Of a stretch of DNA of 64,000 nucleotides, positions 1 to 8,314 are shown piece by piece. The notes below the pieces were generated by a model, which did not search any database, had not been told where the DNA came from, and saw only the letters and a program-made list of their open reading frames with translations. How positions within the stretch are numbered: position 1 is the first letter of the stretch; each line of letters begins with the position of its first letter. The position numbers and the translations under genes are program-made. The DNA is taken from assembly GCF_900128985.1 (NCBI RefSeq), contig NZ_FQUC01000001.1, forward strand, positions 248,001 through 312,000. The letters are read 5' to 3'. The DNA is from Indolivaga macrotermitis (GTDB lineage Bacteria; Bacteroidota; Bacteroidia; Bacteroidales; Dysgonomonadaceae).

Positions 1-1231
1 CATCTGCTTTTTTAGATGAAATAGGAGCACCCTTTTTATCATAGTAATCTGTTTCCTGAACAAAATCAGTCCATCCGCCTTTTGTATATCCGGGAACTTC
101 TTCCGGAATATTACATATTGTGGCTCTACGTCTCATATCGGTAGGTTCTGCTGATCCCCATTCTGACCATAAACCTGGAGAAACCGGACCTGCGCCCCAA
201 CCTTGTCCGAATGGAAATGTATTGCCTAGCTCTTGGCCACCACGCATACCAAAGAATAAGGCATATCCATTTGAGTATCCAATTGTTGTATCCCAACTAG
301 CAAATTTGGAGTATTTGATAGCAAACATAGATTCTGGGTTAATCGCATTATTATCTTCTACCCATCTCAGATTCTGCCCTTTGGTATAAGAGTAGTCGTT
401 TTTAGTCAACTCGTTAGTATAGGCCCAAAGGTTACGGTAATCAGGAACTAAGCTATATCCGGAGTTATTAACACAGTCATCGATCCATCCTATGACATCA
501 CTTTGTGTAACAGTACTTCCATCAGGAAGTGTAACGTCTGTTTTCTTATAAAATCCGGTATAGAATAAGAATGCACGTCCCATTAAAGCTTCTGCAGTGT
601 ATTTATCGACATGTCCAGCCTCCGAAGATGATGTTTTCTGTGCAGGCATCATTTCAATTGCTGTCTTTAAATCTGAAATTATCTGAGCCCATGTATCATT
701 AGGATCTGCCTGTGGAGTTATCGTTCCATCTCCAGCTGTGGATACGATTAAAGGTACATTTTCGAATAAAGAGGCTAACTCATAATAATAGAATGCACGG
801 AAGAAGTATGCTTCGCCGATCATTTTATTTTTTTGATCCTCACTGTTATATCCTGTACAGTTACCCAATGTTTCAATAGCATTATTTGCTCTTTGTATAC
901 CAACATAACGATCTAACCAAAATTGTCTCATCATATCTGTACCTGTACTCATCATCAAATCTATGGCCTGGAGTAGTCTGTCTCCGGATCCTCCTCCTCC
1001 AAAACGGTCGTCAGAAGCTAGCTCCGAAACCATGTGGAAAGAATATTGAGGGTTTGCATTGACAACACTTAAATTGTTGTAGATACCGGCAAGCACTTGT
1101 TGTGCATCAGCCAATGTCTGAGGATAGTTCGATGTATTCTTTTCTGTATAGTTTTCCGTATCCAGAAAACTTTCGCAACTCGAGAACAGTAATGCTACTG
1201 CTCCTATTGCTAAATATTTTAAATTCTTCAT
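1..1231 (-). CDS. SusD/RagB-family outer-membrane glycan-binding lipoprotein, C-terminus beyond the window
   Basis: The open frame runs off the left edge, so about 410 N-terminal residues are visible. It begins MKNLKYLAIGAVALLFSSCE, a lipoprotein signal with the lipidated cysteine at residue 19. The mature part has the helical, TPR-like pattern of SusD proteins (for example YFLRAFYYYELASLFENVPL near residue 145). In this family the lipoprotein lies on the cell surface over a SusC channel and captures oligosaccharide. The gene follows the SusC gene after 50 bp, as in a standard susCD pair. The substrate is inferred from the neighbouring mannan-type enzymes. Confidence 0.93.
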   Translation of the reverse strand, partial: MKNLKYLAIGAVALLFSSCESFLDTENYTEKNTSNYPQTLADAQQVLAGIYNNLSVVNANPQYSFHMVSELASDDRFGGGGSGDRLLQAIDLMMSTGTDMMRQFWLDRYVGIQRANNAIETLGNCTGYNSEDQKNKMIGEAYFFRAFYYYELASLFENVPLIVSTAGDGTITPQADPNDTWAQIISDLKTAIEMMPAQKTSSSEAGHVDKYTAEALMGRAFLFYTGFYKKTDVTLPDGSTVTQSDVIGWIDDCVNNSGYSLVPDYRNLWAYTNELTKNDYSYTKGQNLRWVEDNNAINPESMFAIKYSKFASWDTTIGYSNGYALFFGMRGGQELGNTFPFGQGWGAGPVSPGLWSEWGSAEPTDMRRRATICNIPEEVPGYTKGGWTDFVQETDYYDKKGAPISSKKAD

Positions 1232-1281
1232 ATATTCTTTAAGTTTTTATAAACAGAATTAACGACTTAGTGTATTTCCGA

Positions 1282-4200
1282 TTAGAATTTGAGATTTACA
1301 CCAATTAGATAAGTTCTGGGATTAGGATAATAACCAACATCAATACCTCGAGACCAAGAATATACAGTATCATCCCCTCCGTAACCAACTTCAGGATCCA
1401 TACCCGAATAACCTGTTATAGTAAATAGGTTTTGAGCAGTAAAGTATAAACGAGCTTGACCTAATGGCATTTTAGGGAATAATTTCTTGAAATCATATCC
1501 TATCGTTAAATTTTGAAGTTTCAGATAATCTGCATCTTCTATATACAAGTCCGAAATATTGATATAGTTGGCGTTCGATCCGGAAGTAAGCCTTGGTAAT
1601 CTGTTAGATGTACCTTCTCCACGCCAGCTTTCAAGTATTTCAGTTGTATAATTCTCATGTCTTCCATCCGAAAATTTACGATAAGATCTTGCTACCTGTT
1701 GCCCGAATGCACCATATGTAGTTACACTTAGGTCGAACCCTTTGTAACCAATGTTAAAGCTGAATCCCATAGTAAAATCAGGGTTAGGATCTCCTATTTG
1801 AGTCTTGTCATCTTCATTAATTACGCCATCTTTATTAAGGTCTACGAATTTAACATCACCCGGCTGCACATTTGTTTGTATAATTCCGTTACCTGCTGCT
1901 TTCCATGCATCAATTTCTGCTTGATTCTGGAAGATACCGGCTGTTTTATAGCCATAGAAATATCCCATAGCATATCCTTCCTGAACTCTGTTTATCTCAG
2001 GAGTATTCTGTGCTAGCAGATTACTTTCTCCATGGATAATACCTTCGGAATTATTAATTTTAAGTACCTTATTTTTATTGAATGCCATATTTAGATTGGC
2101 TCCATATGTAAAATCACTACCAATATGATCATTCCAGTTCAGACCAATCTCGAGCCCTTTATTTTCCACTTCACCTCCATTGATATATGGAGCTCCGGTA
2201 CCTATAGCACCTATAATAGGAGCTTGTAATAACCAATCTTTGGTCTTTTTAGAATACCAGTCGAAGGCAAGCCCTAATCGAGAGTCAAGGAAACGTGCAT
2301 CTATACCCAGATTAAGCTGTTCAGAAGTTTCCCACGTTACATCAGGGTTAGGAAGAATCTTTGAAAATCCTCCTGTCGTTTGAGATTCTTTATTGTTTCC
2401 GAAAGAATAATCTGCATTCTCAAATGATATTGTAGCCAAATACATAAAGTTTGGAATATTGCAGTTACCATTTTGCCCCCAGCTGGCACGTACTTTCAAG
2501 AAATCTAACCATGATCTGGATGATTCCATAAACTTCTCATTCGTAGTTACCCATCCTGCCGATACAGAAGGAAAGTATCCCCATCTTTTTCCACGGGCAA
2601 AATTAGAGGATCCATCAGCACGCATAATCAGAGTTGCCATATAGGTTTCGTTCCAGTCGTAGTTAATACGTCCGAAGAATGAAGCTAGTCGTCCTTCATC
2701 CCAAGGTTCTCCTGTTACAGAACTTGCACCTGCAATAAGGCCTTGAGTATTTGATAAGTATGCGTATTTGTAGCCATTGAAGTTCAAGTTTCCTCCTGTT
2801 CCTCCAAAGTCATCACCCATCCCCGACTTTTCTATAGATTGACCTACTAATACATCAAAGTGATGGGCTTTGTTTAATTCAAATTTATAGTTCACTGTAT
2901 TGTCCCAAGTAAAACTCCATCCCATTCCTCCATGTTGATCAACTGAGGAGACTTGATTGTTGGAAGATGATGAGAGGGTGTATTCAGGTGTATAAGCGCG
3001 ATAATTATTGGCACTCATCTTATAACCGAACTGAGTTTTAAATATCAGATTCTTTATTGGTTCTACTACCAGATATCCGGTCATGTTCAGATTATGATTT
3101 TTGGTAGTATTATAACCACGGTTATAAACCATATCTGCTATAGGATTAGACATTTGAGACTCATATTGGCTTAGCCCTGATGATTTAATGTCGTCATAAT
3201 CGAAGTATTCTCCGCTAGAGCCGTATACAGGCATAATAGGCATACCTCTCAAAGCATTAGAAATGTCGTTCCAATATTGGTTACCAATACCAATACCATT
3301 TCTTACAGTATAGCTGTAATTCAGGTTTTCTCCGATTTTTATAACATCTCTGTCCCCTGCTTTCCACAAAACATGTTCGGAGTTAAGGCGTGCTGTGGTT
3401 CTTTCATATTCAGACTGAACAGGGTAGCCATAAATACCTTCCTGCGAAGTATAAGATACTCCCATTGAGAATTTGGAAAATTCAGAACCCCCTGTAAGGT
3501 TGACAGCATGGTTTTGGATCGGAGCATTCTTATTACGCATTTCGTTCAGCCAGTTAGTGCCTTTCCAAGTACCATTCATCACCGATTCGTAGTTATCTCC
3601 TAGTATTGCCTGCCAGTTATTGAGAGCCTGATTTTCGTTGAAATTGATTTCATCCATAACCTGCATGTACTGTTGAGCATTCAACAATGAAGCAGTCTTG
3701 TATACATTTTGTACACCAAAATACCCATCGTAGGATACCTGTATTTTACCGGATTTACCTTGCTTTGTTGTAACAAGGATAACCCCGTTGGCAGCTCTGG
3801 CTCCGTAGATAGCAGCAGAAGCTGCATCTTTCAATACATCGATAGATTCGATATCAGAAGGATTCAGATTATTAATATCTCCACCAGCAACACCATCGAT
3901 AACGTATAATGGAGCATAAGAGTTAGCAGTACCTAAACCGCGAATATATACTTTAAAGCCCTCACCGGGTTGTCCGGATGAAGCTTGTATATTTACCCCT
4001 GGAGTTTGACTTTGTAGTGCTGTAAAGGCACTTGTAGTACTTAATTTGGTTAGATTATCTCCACTAACCTGAACAGTAGCTCCGGTAATAAGTTTCTTCT
4101 TTTGAACACCGTATCCAACAACTACAACTTCATCCAGTATTCCAAGATCTTCCTGTAGAGTTACCGAAATGTCACTGCGTCCGCCTATAGTTAGTTCCTG

Positions 4201-4530
4201 TGCTTTGAAACCAATATAACTAAATACAAGAACTGCATTAGGTTCAGATACTTTTAAAGTATAATTACCATCTATATCAGTTAATGCTCCATTGGTTGTA
4301 CCTTTTACAGTTACACTAACTCCGATTAGGGGCTCGCCTGTTGCGTCTTTAACAGTACCTTTAACAGTAGATCCGGTTTGTTGTGCTTCCGTGGTTTCTG
4401 CTCCAGTAGGTAATCCCTTAGACGCATGTCCGGAAAGCGGAGCAAATAGTAATAAACATAAAGCTGTATATCCCATTACAGGTATAGCCCTAAGTCTTAC
4501 TGTTTTTAATTTAATTTCCTTATTTTCCAT
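1282..4530 (-). CDS. SusC/RagA-family TonB-linked outer-membrane oligosaccharide transporter
   Basis: A protein of 1082 residues. An N-terminal signal sequence ends near SGHA (residue 36), followed by a carboxypeptidase-regulatory-like beta-sandwich (about 55-135, with GTVKDATGEPLIGVSV), a plug domain (about 150-265, with YVIDGVAGGDINNL and the family hallmark DAASAAIYGARAANGVILVT) and a long beta-barrel ending in an aromatic-type C-terminus (LIGVNLKF). The ATG at 4530 is chosen because it puts a normal signal peptide at the N-terminus; the frame stays open to 4581. The gene is followed by susD after 50 bp and preceded by the promoter/operator at 4717-4777, which gives a leader of roughly 180 nt. 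It imports oligosaccharides into the periplasm using TonB energy. Confidence 0.96.
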   Translation of the reverse strand: MENKEIKLKTVRLRAIPVMGYTALCLLLFAPLSGHASKGLPTGAETTEAQQTGSTVKGTVKDATGEPLIGVSVTVKGTTNGALTDIDGNYTLKVSEPNAVLVFSYIGFKAQELTIGGRSDISVTLQEDLGILDEVVVVGYGVQKKKLITGATVQVSGDNLTKLSTTSAFTALQSQTPGVNIQASSGQPGEGFKVYIRGLGTANSYAPLYVIDGVAGGDINNLNPSDIESIDVLKDAASAAIYGARAANGVILVTTKQGKSGKIQVSYDGYFGVQNVYKTASLLNAQQYMQVMDEINFNENQALNNWQAILGDNYESVMNGTWKGTNWLNEMRNKNAPIQNHAVNLTGGSEFSKFSMGVSYTSQEGIYGYPVQSEYERTTARLNSEHVLWKAGDRDVIKIGENLNYSYTVRNGIGIGNQYWNDISNALRGMPIMPVYGSSGEYFDYDDIKSSGLSQYESQMSNPIADMVYNRGYNTTKNHNLNMTGYLVVEPIKNLIFKTQFGYKMSANNYRAYTPEYTLSSSSNNQVSSVDQHGGMGWSFTWDNTVNYKFELNKAHHFDVLVGQSIEKSGMGDDFGGTGGNLNFNGYKYAYLSNTQGLIAGASSVTGEPWDEGRLASFFGRINYDWNETYMATLIMRADGSSNFARGKRWGYFPSVSAGWVTTNEKFMESSRSWLDFLKVRASWGQNGNCNIPNFMYLATISFENADYSFGNNKESQTTGGFSKILPNPDVTWETSEQLNLGIDARFLDSRLGLAFDWYSKKTKDWLLQAPIIGAIGTGAPYINGGEVENKGLEIGLNWNDHIGSDFTYGANLNMAFNKNKVLKINNSEGIIHGESNLLAQNTPEINRVQEGYAMGYFYGYKTAGIFQNQAEIDAWKAAGNGIIQTNVQPGDVKFVDLNKDGVINEDDKTQIGDPNPDFTMGFSFNIGYKGFDLSVTTYGAFGQQVARSYRKFSDGRHENYTTEILESWRGEGTSNRLPRLTSGSNANYINISDLYIEDADYLKLQNLTIGYDFKKLFPKMPLGQARLYFTAQNLFTITGYSGMDPEVGYGGDDTVYSWSRGIDVGYYPNPRTYLIGVNLKF

Positions 4531-4716
4531 GTAATACAATTGTGTTTTTTTATAAGACTTTGTATATATCTCTATATACATTGATTTTATCGCATGTGGG
4601 AAGTTGTATTTGAAGTATCCACATGTAAAATGGTCACCATCATGTTTTGGTTTTGATCATAATTATTGAAATGAATTTAGTAAAAGTTAACAATTAGAGT
4701 GAATATATATTGTTTA

Positions 4717-4777
4717 CAAATCTAGAGAAACCTAAAATCAAAAATTGACACTATTTTATCCATTAACGATACTTTTC
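4717..4777 (-). promoter_or_regulatory. susCD promoter with PUL operator-like element
   Basis: On the minus strand, TAGATTTG at 4717-4724 matches the Bacteroidota -7 consensus TAnnTTTG. A 28-bp element at 4750-4777 (plus strand begins ACTATTTTATCC and ends GATACTTTTC) recurs at 20652-20679 with about 23 of 28 positions identical. In both places exactly 25 nt separate it from the -7 box, which suits an activator site near -33 to -60. Nothing else was recognised in the 526-bp gap 4531-5056. Confidence 0.6.
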
Positions 4778-5056
4778 GATATCAGGCCCAAATATTCATA
4801 CCATAGTTCGATATAAATATTGCTGCAACCTTTTATTTTAGGATACAAGGCATCGCCAAGCGTCTAAAATAGTGCGTAAGTCTGATTTTTAGTAATTTAT
4901 AATAGAGGGGCAAAAGTTTAATATAGATGGGGCCCTTGGTTATATACAATATAAAACTCTCAGTTATTAGAAACAGAAAAGTATCATATGTGTATTGTAT
5001 ATAGTATAAAAATACAAAAAAATATAAGAATACACTATATTATATCTGTAGGTTTC

Positions 5057-5956
5057 TCATTCTGGTGTGACAACAAGCTTTCTCCGGCGATAGTTCTCCC
5101 TGAACTCTTTCGGTGAGTGATCTTTCTTTTTCTTAAAGATCCGGTTGAAGTTCGATACATTGTTGAAACCGCAATCGTAACAGATCTCATATATAGGCAT
5201 CTCGGAATCGACTAATAGCCGGATTGCATGTCCCAAACGCATATCGATAATATAATCGGTAACGCTTTTTCCTGTACGTTGTTTATAAAAGCGGCTAAAA
5301 GCTACAGGGGTCATTCCCGATAGATCGGCAAGTTGTTCTAATCGTATGTCTTCTTTGTAGTGCCTGTTAACAAATTCCTGTACCTTTTGAACTCTACGGC
5401 TTTCAGAACGGGCTTTTACCTGAGCAAATGAAGAACTCGAAAGGGTATGGGCTTCGTCACAAAACTGAGATAATTCGTATAGAATACTCATAAATTTTAT
5501 CGCAGAATAAAATCCGTTTTTTTCTGAAGCCAGTGTATCCAGTGATTTGTACACTTTTAATATAGCGGGCATTGGAAAAGAGAGACCTTTCTGAGCTTTA
5601 TCCAGCATTTTTCTTATTGAATCAAACTGGTTTTTGTTCAGAAAGTTAGAGAAGAATAGGTCTGATGAAAACTGGATTGTTATTTCGCGCGCTTTGTGCG
5701 AAAGATTTTCGTCTTGTTCCCATACATGTTCCAGGTTTTTATTGGCAAGTAAGACTAAGTCATAATCGCCTATAACCTCAACAGAATCGCCCACAATCCT
5801 TTTCATCCCCTGAGCATATGCTGCAAAGTTCAGTTCAAACTCGGCATATCTGCTTATCGAAGATGTGAATTCTGTTTTATATCTGTCTGTAATATAGAAA
5901 TAATCTTTATTAGACAGAGGTGTGATTTCTGGCAATAAATTAAAATTATGTCTCAT
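5057..5956 (-). CDS. AraC-family transcriptional regulator (paralogue 1)
   Basis: A protein of 299 residues. An N-terminal cupin-like sensing region (about 15-150) precedes a two-helix-turn-helix AraC domain (about 188-290), with typical landmarks LADLSGMTPVAFSRFYKQRT and CGFNNVSNFNRIFKKKK. It is closely related along its whole length to the regulator at 20822-21712; both begin with an ITPLS/VTPLS segment and contain a VGDSVE motif. It lies alone between the terminator at 6148-6178 and the susCD promoter, and probably controls sugar-responsive transcription. The ligand cannot be told from sequence. Start: the ATG at 5956 aligns with the paralogue's start. Confidence 0.93.
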   Translation of the reverse strand: MRHNFNLLPEITPLSNKDYFYITDRYKTEFTSSISRYAEFELNFAAYAQGMKRIVGDSVEVIGDYDLVLLANKNLEHVWEQDENLSHKAREITIQFSSDLFFSNFLNKNQFDSIRKMLDKAQKGLSFPMPAILKVYKSLDTLASEKNGFYSAIKFMSILYELSQFCDEAHTLSSSSFAQVKARSESRRVQKVQEFVNRHYKEDIRLEQLADLSGMTPVAFSRFYKQRTGKSVTDYIIDMRLGHAIRLLVDSEMPIYEICYDCGFNNVSNFNRIFKKKKDHSPKEFRENYRRRKLVVTPE

Positions 5957-5999
5957 GGCACACGGATATTAAAGTACTAGTTAACATTTTTTGTATACA

Positions 6000-6066
6000 C
6001 AAATGTATTGCCTCATAGGTCAAAAGTGTTTCAATTTTGTACTTAAAGTTTTAAAATTTGTATCAT
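6000..6066 (-). promoter_or_regulatory. Promoter of araC paralogue 1 with shared direct-repeat element
   Basis: On the minus strand, TACATTTG at 6000-6007 fits TAnnTTTG. After 21 nt lies an element at 6029-6066 that matches 21784-21822 at about 29 of 37 positions without gaps. On the plus strand it contains TTTTGTAC and ATTTGTATC, so the TTTGTA cores start 21 bp apart. That is two helical turns, a usual spacing for AraC-type half-sites. Autoregulation is an inference. Confidence 0.5.
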
Positions 6067-6147
6067 ACCATGTTAAAACATGATATAATTCGTACATTAA
6101 TAAAAAGCATCATATCCAGTCTGTTAGTTGATATATATATATGCAAT

Positions 6148-6178
6148 AAAAAAGGCTTCAAATTCTGAAGCCTTTTTT
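6148..6178 (-). terminator. Rho-independent terminator of the mannan operon
   Basis: A perfect stem GGCTTCA/TGAAGCC with a 5-nt loop is flanked by A and T runs on both sides. It lies 18 bp past the GH97 stop and would end the long leftward operon; the T run also works in the other direction. Confidence 0.88.
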
Positions 6179-6195
6179 ATAAAGAGGGGAGAGTA

Positions 6196-8196
6196 TCACT
6201 TATATATTTTCATCACATAGCCACCACCTTCAGCCATCGATATTTTTAATTGCCTGTCGGTCGGAATCGCTATTGTTTCTTTCACATAATCACGGGCTAC
6301 TTTGTTTGCATTTACGCCATCTTTAAATATATCGGCTTTGTAATTACCTTCACCAAGAAAAGAAAGGTCTAAATTTAAAGTCCTTGTATCCCAATTCGTC
6401 AAAGAGCCTACATACCAAACATCTCCTTTTTGACGGGCAATGGTGATATATTTAGAGATTTCGCCATTCAACGAAATAGTATTATCCCATACTGTAGGAA
6501 CAGAGGCTATAAACTCAGTGCATTCTTGTTCATTCATGTAATTAGACGGACTATCACATAGCATGTTTAGGGGTGATTCGAAAATGATATATTCTGCCAA
6601 TTGACGGCAACGTGTACCTTGGCTCATGGCCTCACTATTAACGGGGCGGTAATTGCCTCTTGTAGCATTACGCATTGCTCCCTGTGTATAATCAACAGGT
6701 CCTGCAATCATGCGGATAAATGGGAATGTTACATCATATGTCACCTGGTCAACTGTCTCAAGAGACCATTTCATTTGTTCCAGACCATGTACGCCTTCGA
6801 AATTGATTACGTTAGGGAACGTTCTCTGTAAGCCGGTAGGTTTATACGATCCGTGATAGTCGAGCAACATATGGTATTTTGCAGCTATTTCAGCTGCTTT
6901 GTAATGGAAATCGACCATCGGCTGATCGTCTCTATCCATAAAGTCAACTTTGAACCCTTTGATACCCATTTCGGAATAATGTTTACAGATACCTTCTATA
7001 TCTTTATTAAAGGCATAGTAACCTGCCCAAAGTATAAGACTTACATTCTTTTTATTGGCATAATCAACCAGTCCTTTAAGGTCTATTTCGGGTATTACCT
7101 GATACAAATCGGCTTGTAAGTTTACAGCCCATCCTTCATCCAGTATAACATACTCTATTCCGTATTTCGATGCGAAATCTATATAGTATTTATAAGTTTC
7201 GTTATTTATACCGGCTTTAAAATCGACATTGTATAAGTTCCAGTCATTCCACCAATCCCATGCAACCTTACCCGGTTTCACCCATGAAGCATCAGCTATC
7301 TTACTGGGTGTCGCTAATTTGTAAACCATATCGCTGTCTGCTAACTCCGAATCTTTTTCCGAAACTATTACTATACGCCAGGGAAAGGATGTCGCACCAT
7401 CGTATTTAGCGATATAAGATTCTGCAGATTGGACTTCTCCTTGTAACATGTTATGGCCACCTTGTTTGATTTCTTTGGGATAAGGAGCGAAAATACCGGT
7501 TAGGCTATTAGATGTATTTCCGTTATAAAGAAACATTCCGGGATAATTAATCAAGTCAGATTCGGCAATACCCACTTTCTTACCATTTACGCCCTCTACA
7601 ATCAGTGGAGAGAAAGCTAAACGCTTTGTATCCCATTGCGAGAGGCTTATATGTTCATAAGTATTTTCGAATGAGTTATAAAATTGTTTTTCGAGGGGCT
7701 CACGCACTATTTGGACATAGGGTATATAAGCTTTCTGGTCTGCAGGAAAATTGAACACGGCTTGCTCGCTTTCTACTTTGAAAGGCTTTTTAAGGTTAGA
7801 AACAAAGCGGTATGCTACTCCATCGTTATATGCTCTGAAGATAACGTCAAAACCATCTTTAAACTTTAGGGTCAGTTCGTTATAATTGTCTTCTATTTTT
7901 TTGCGTTTATAGATCGTTACATCTATAGTCTGATTGACAGATTTTGTTGTAGAGCCTGATAATTTTGAGTTAACACCGAATGCGAGTCCTCCTTCAAGTT
8001 TCATGGACAATGGCGATTTAGACAGCATCAGGTCTCCGGCATGCGAAACTGAGTATTCGATCGTATTGCCAACCAATATATCGGCATTTAATTTTCCGTC
8101 AGGAGATTTCAGTGCAAATTGTTTTTGAGCAAAGCTTCCTGAACTGAAAACAGAAAGGATCAGTGCTAGAACAAGTAATCTTCTGGTATTCTTCAT
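6196..8196 (-). CDS. Glycoside hydrolase family 97, probably a retaining alpha-galactosidase
   Basis: A protein of 666 residues with a cleavable signal peptide (ending near SFAQ), an N-terminal beta-sandwich, a central (beta/alpha)8 barrel and a C-terminal sandwich, the normal length and layout for GH97. The barrel contains GFKVDFMDRDDQ (Asp near 417) and INFEGVHGLEQ (Glu near 470). These correspond in position to the nucleophile and acid residues that I recall for the retaining GH97 alpha-galactosidase from Bacteroides thetaiotaomicron, rather than to the inverting SusB type. That subgroup call is from memory and not aligned. Alpha-galactosidase activity fits the GH27 and mannanase neighbours. 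It is the last gene of the operon, 118 bp after GH3, and is presumably periplasmic. Confidence 0.88.
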   Translation of the reverse strand: MKNTRRLLVLALILSVFSSGSFAQKQFALKSPDGKLNADILVGNTIEYSVSHAGDLMLSKSPLSMKLEGGLAFGVNSKLSGSTTKSVNQTIDVTIYKRKKIEDNYNELTLKFKDGFDVIFRAYNDGVAYRFVSNLKKPFKVESEQAVFNFPADQKAYIPYVQIVREPLEKQFYNSFENTYEHISLSQWDTKRLAFSPLIVEGVNGKKVGIAESDLINYPGMFLYNGNTSNSLTGIFAPYPKEIKQGGHNMLQGEVQSAESYIAKYDGATSFPWRIVIVSEKDSELADSDMVYKLATPSKIADASWVKPGKVAWDWWNDWNLYNVDFKAGINNETYKYYIDFASKYGIEYVILDEGWAVNLQADLYQVIPEIDLKGLVDYANKKNVSLILWAGYYAFNKDIEGICKHYSEMGIKGFKVDFMDRDDQPMVDFHYKAAEIAAKYHMLLDYHGSYKPTGLQRTFPNVINFEGVHGLEQMKWSLETVDQVTYDVTFPFIRMIAGPVDYTQGAMRNATRGNYRPVNSEAMSQGTRCRQLAEYIIFESPLNMLCDSPSNYMNEQECTEFIASVPTVWDNTISLNGEISKYITIARQKGDVWYVGSLTNWDTRTLNLDLSFLGEGNYKADIFKDGVNANKVARDYVKETIAIPTDRQLKISMAEGGGYVMKIYK

Positions 8197-8214
8197 TTTT
8201 TAATTTACTGTTTA

Positions 8215-8308
8215 AGCAACAACCGGAATTTCGGTTGCTACTGTCATGATATTTTATGAGGGATAATAAAAACAGAGAAGATTAGGGAGCAGTGTTTGGC
8301 TGCTCCCT
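8215..8308 (-). other. Two intercistronic hairpins between GH3 and GH97
   Basis: The 118-bp gap carries a perfect 9-bp stem (AGGGAGCAG/CTGCTCCCT, 8284-8308) directly after the GH3 stop and a second hairpin at 8215-8239 (AGCAAC/GTTGCT) just before GH97. Neither has a U tract, so they are not classical terminators. They could mark mRNA processing or differential stability within the operon. Confidence 0.45.
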
Positions 8309-8314
8309 CTATAT

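Noticed and set aside
4531-5056. Small gene between araC and susC
   Set aside because: Only short, AT-rich frames without recognisable features; the region is better explained as promoter and leader.
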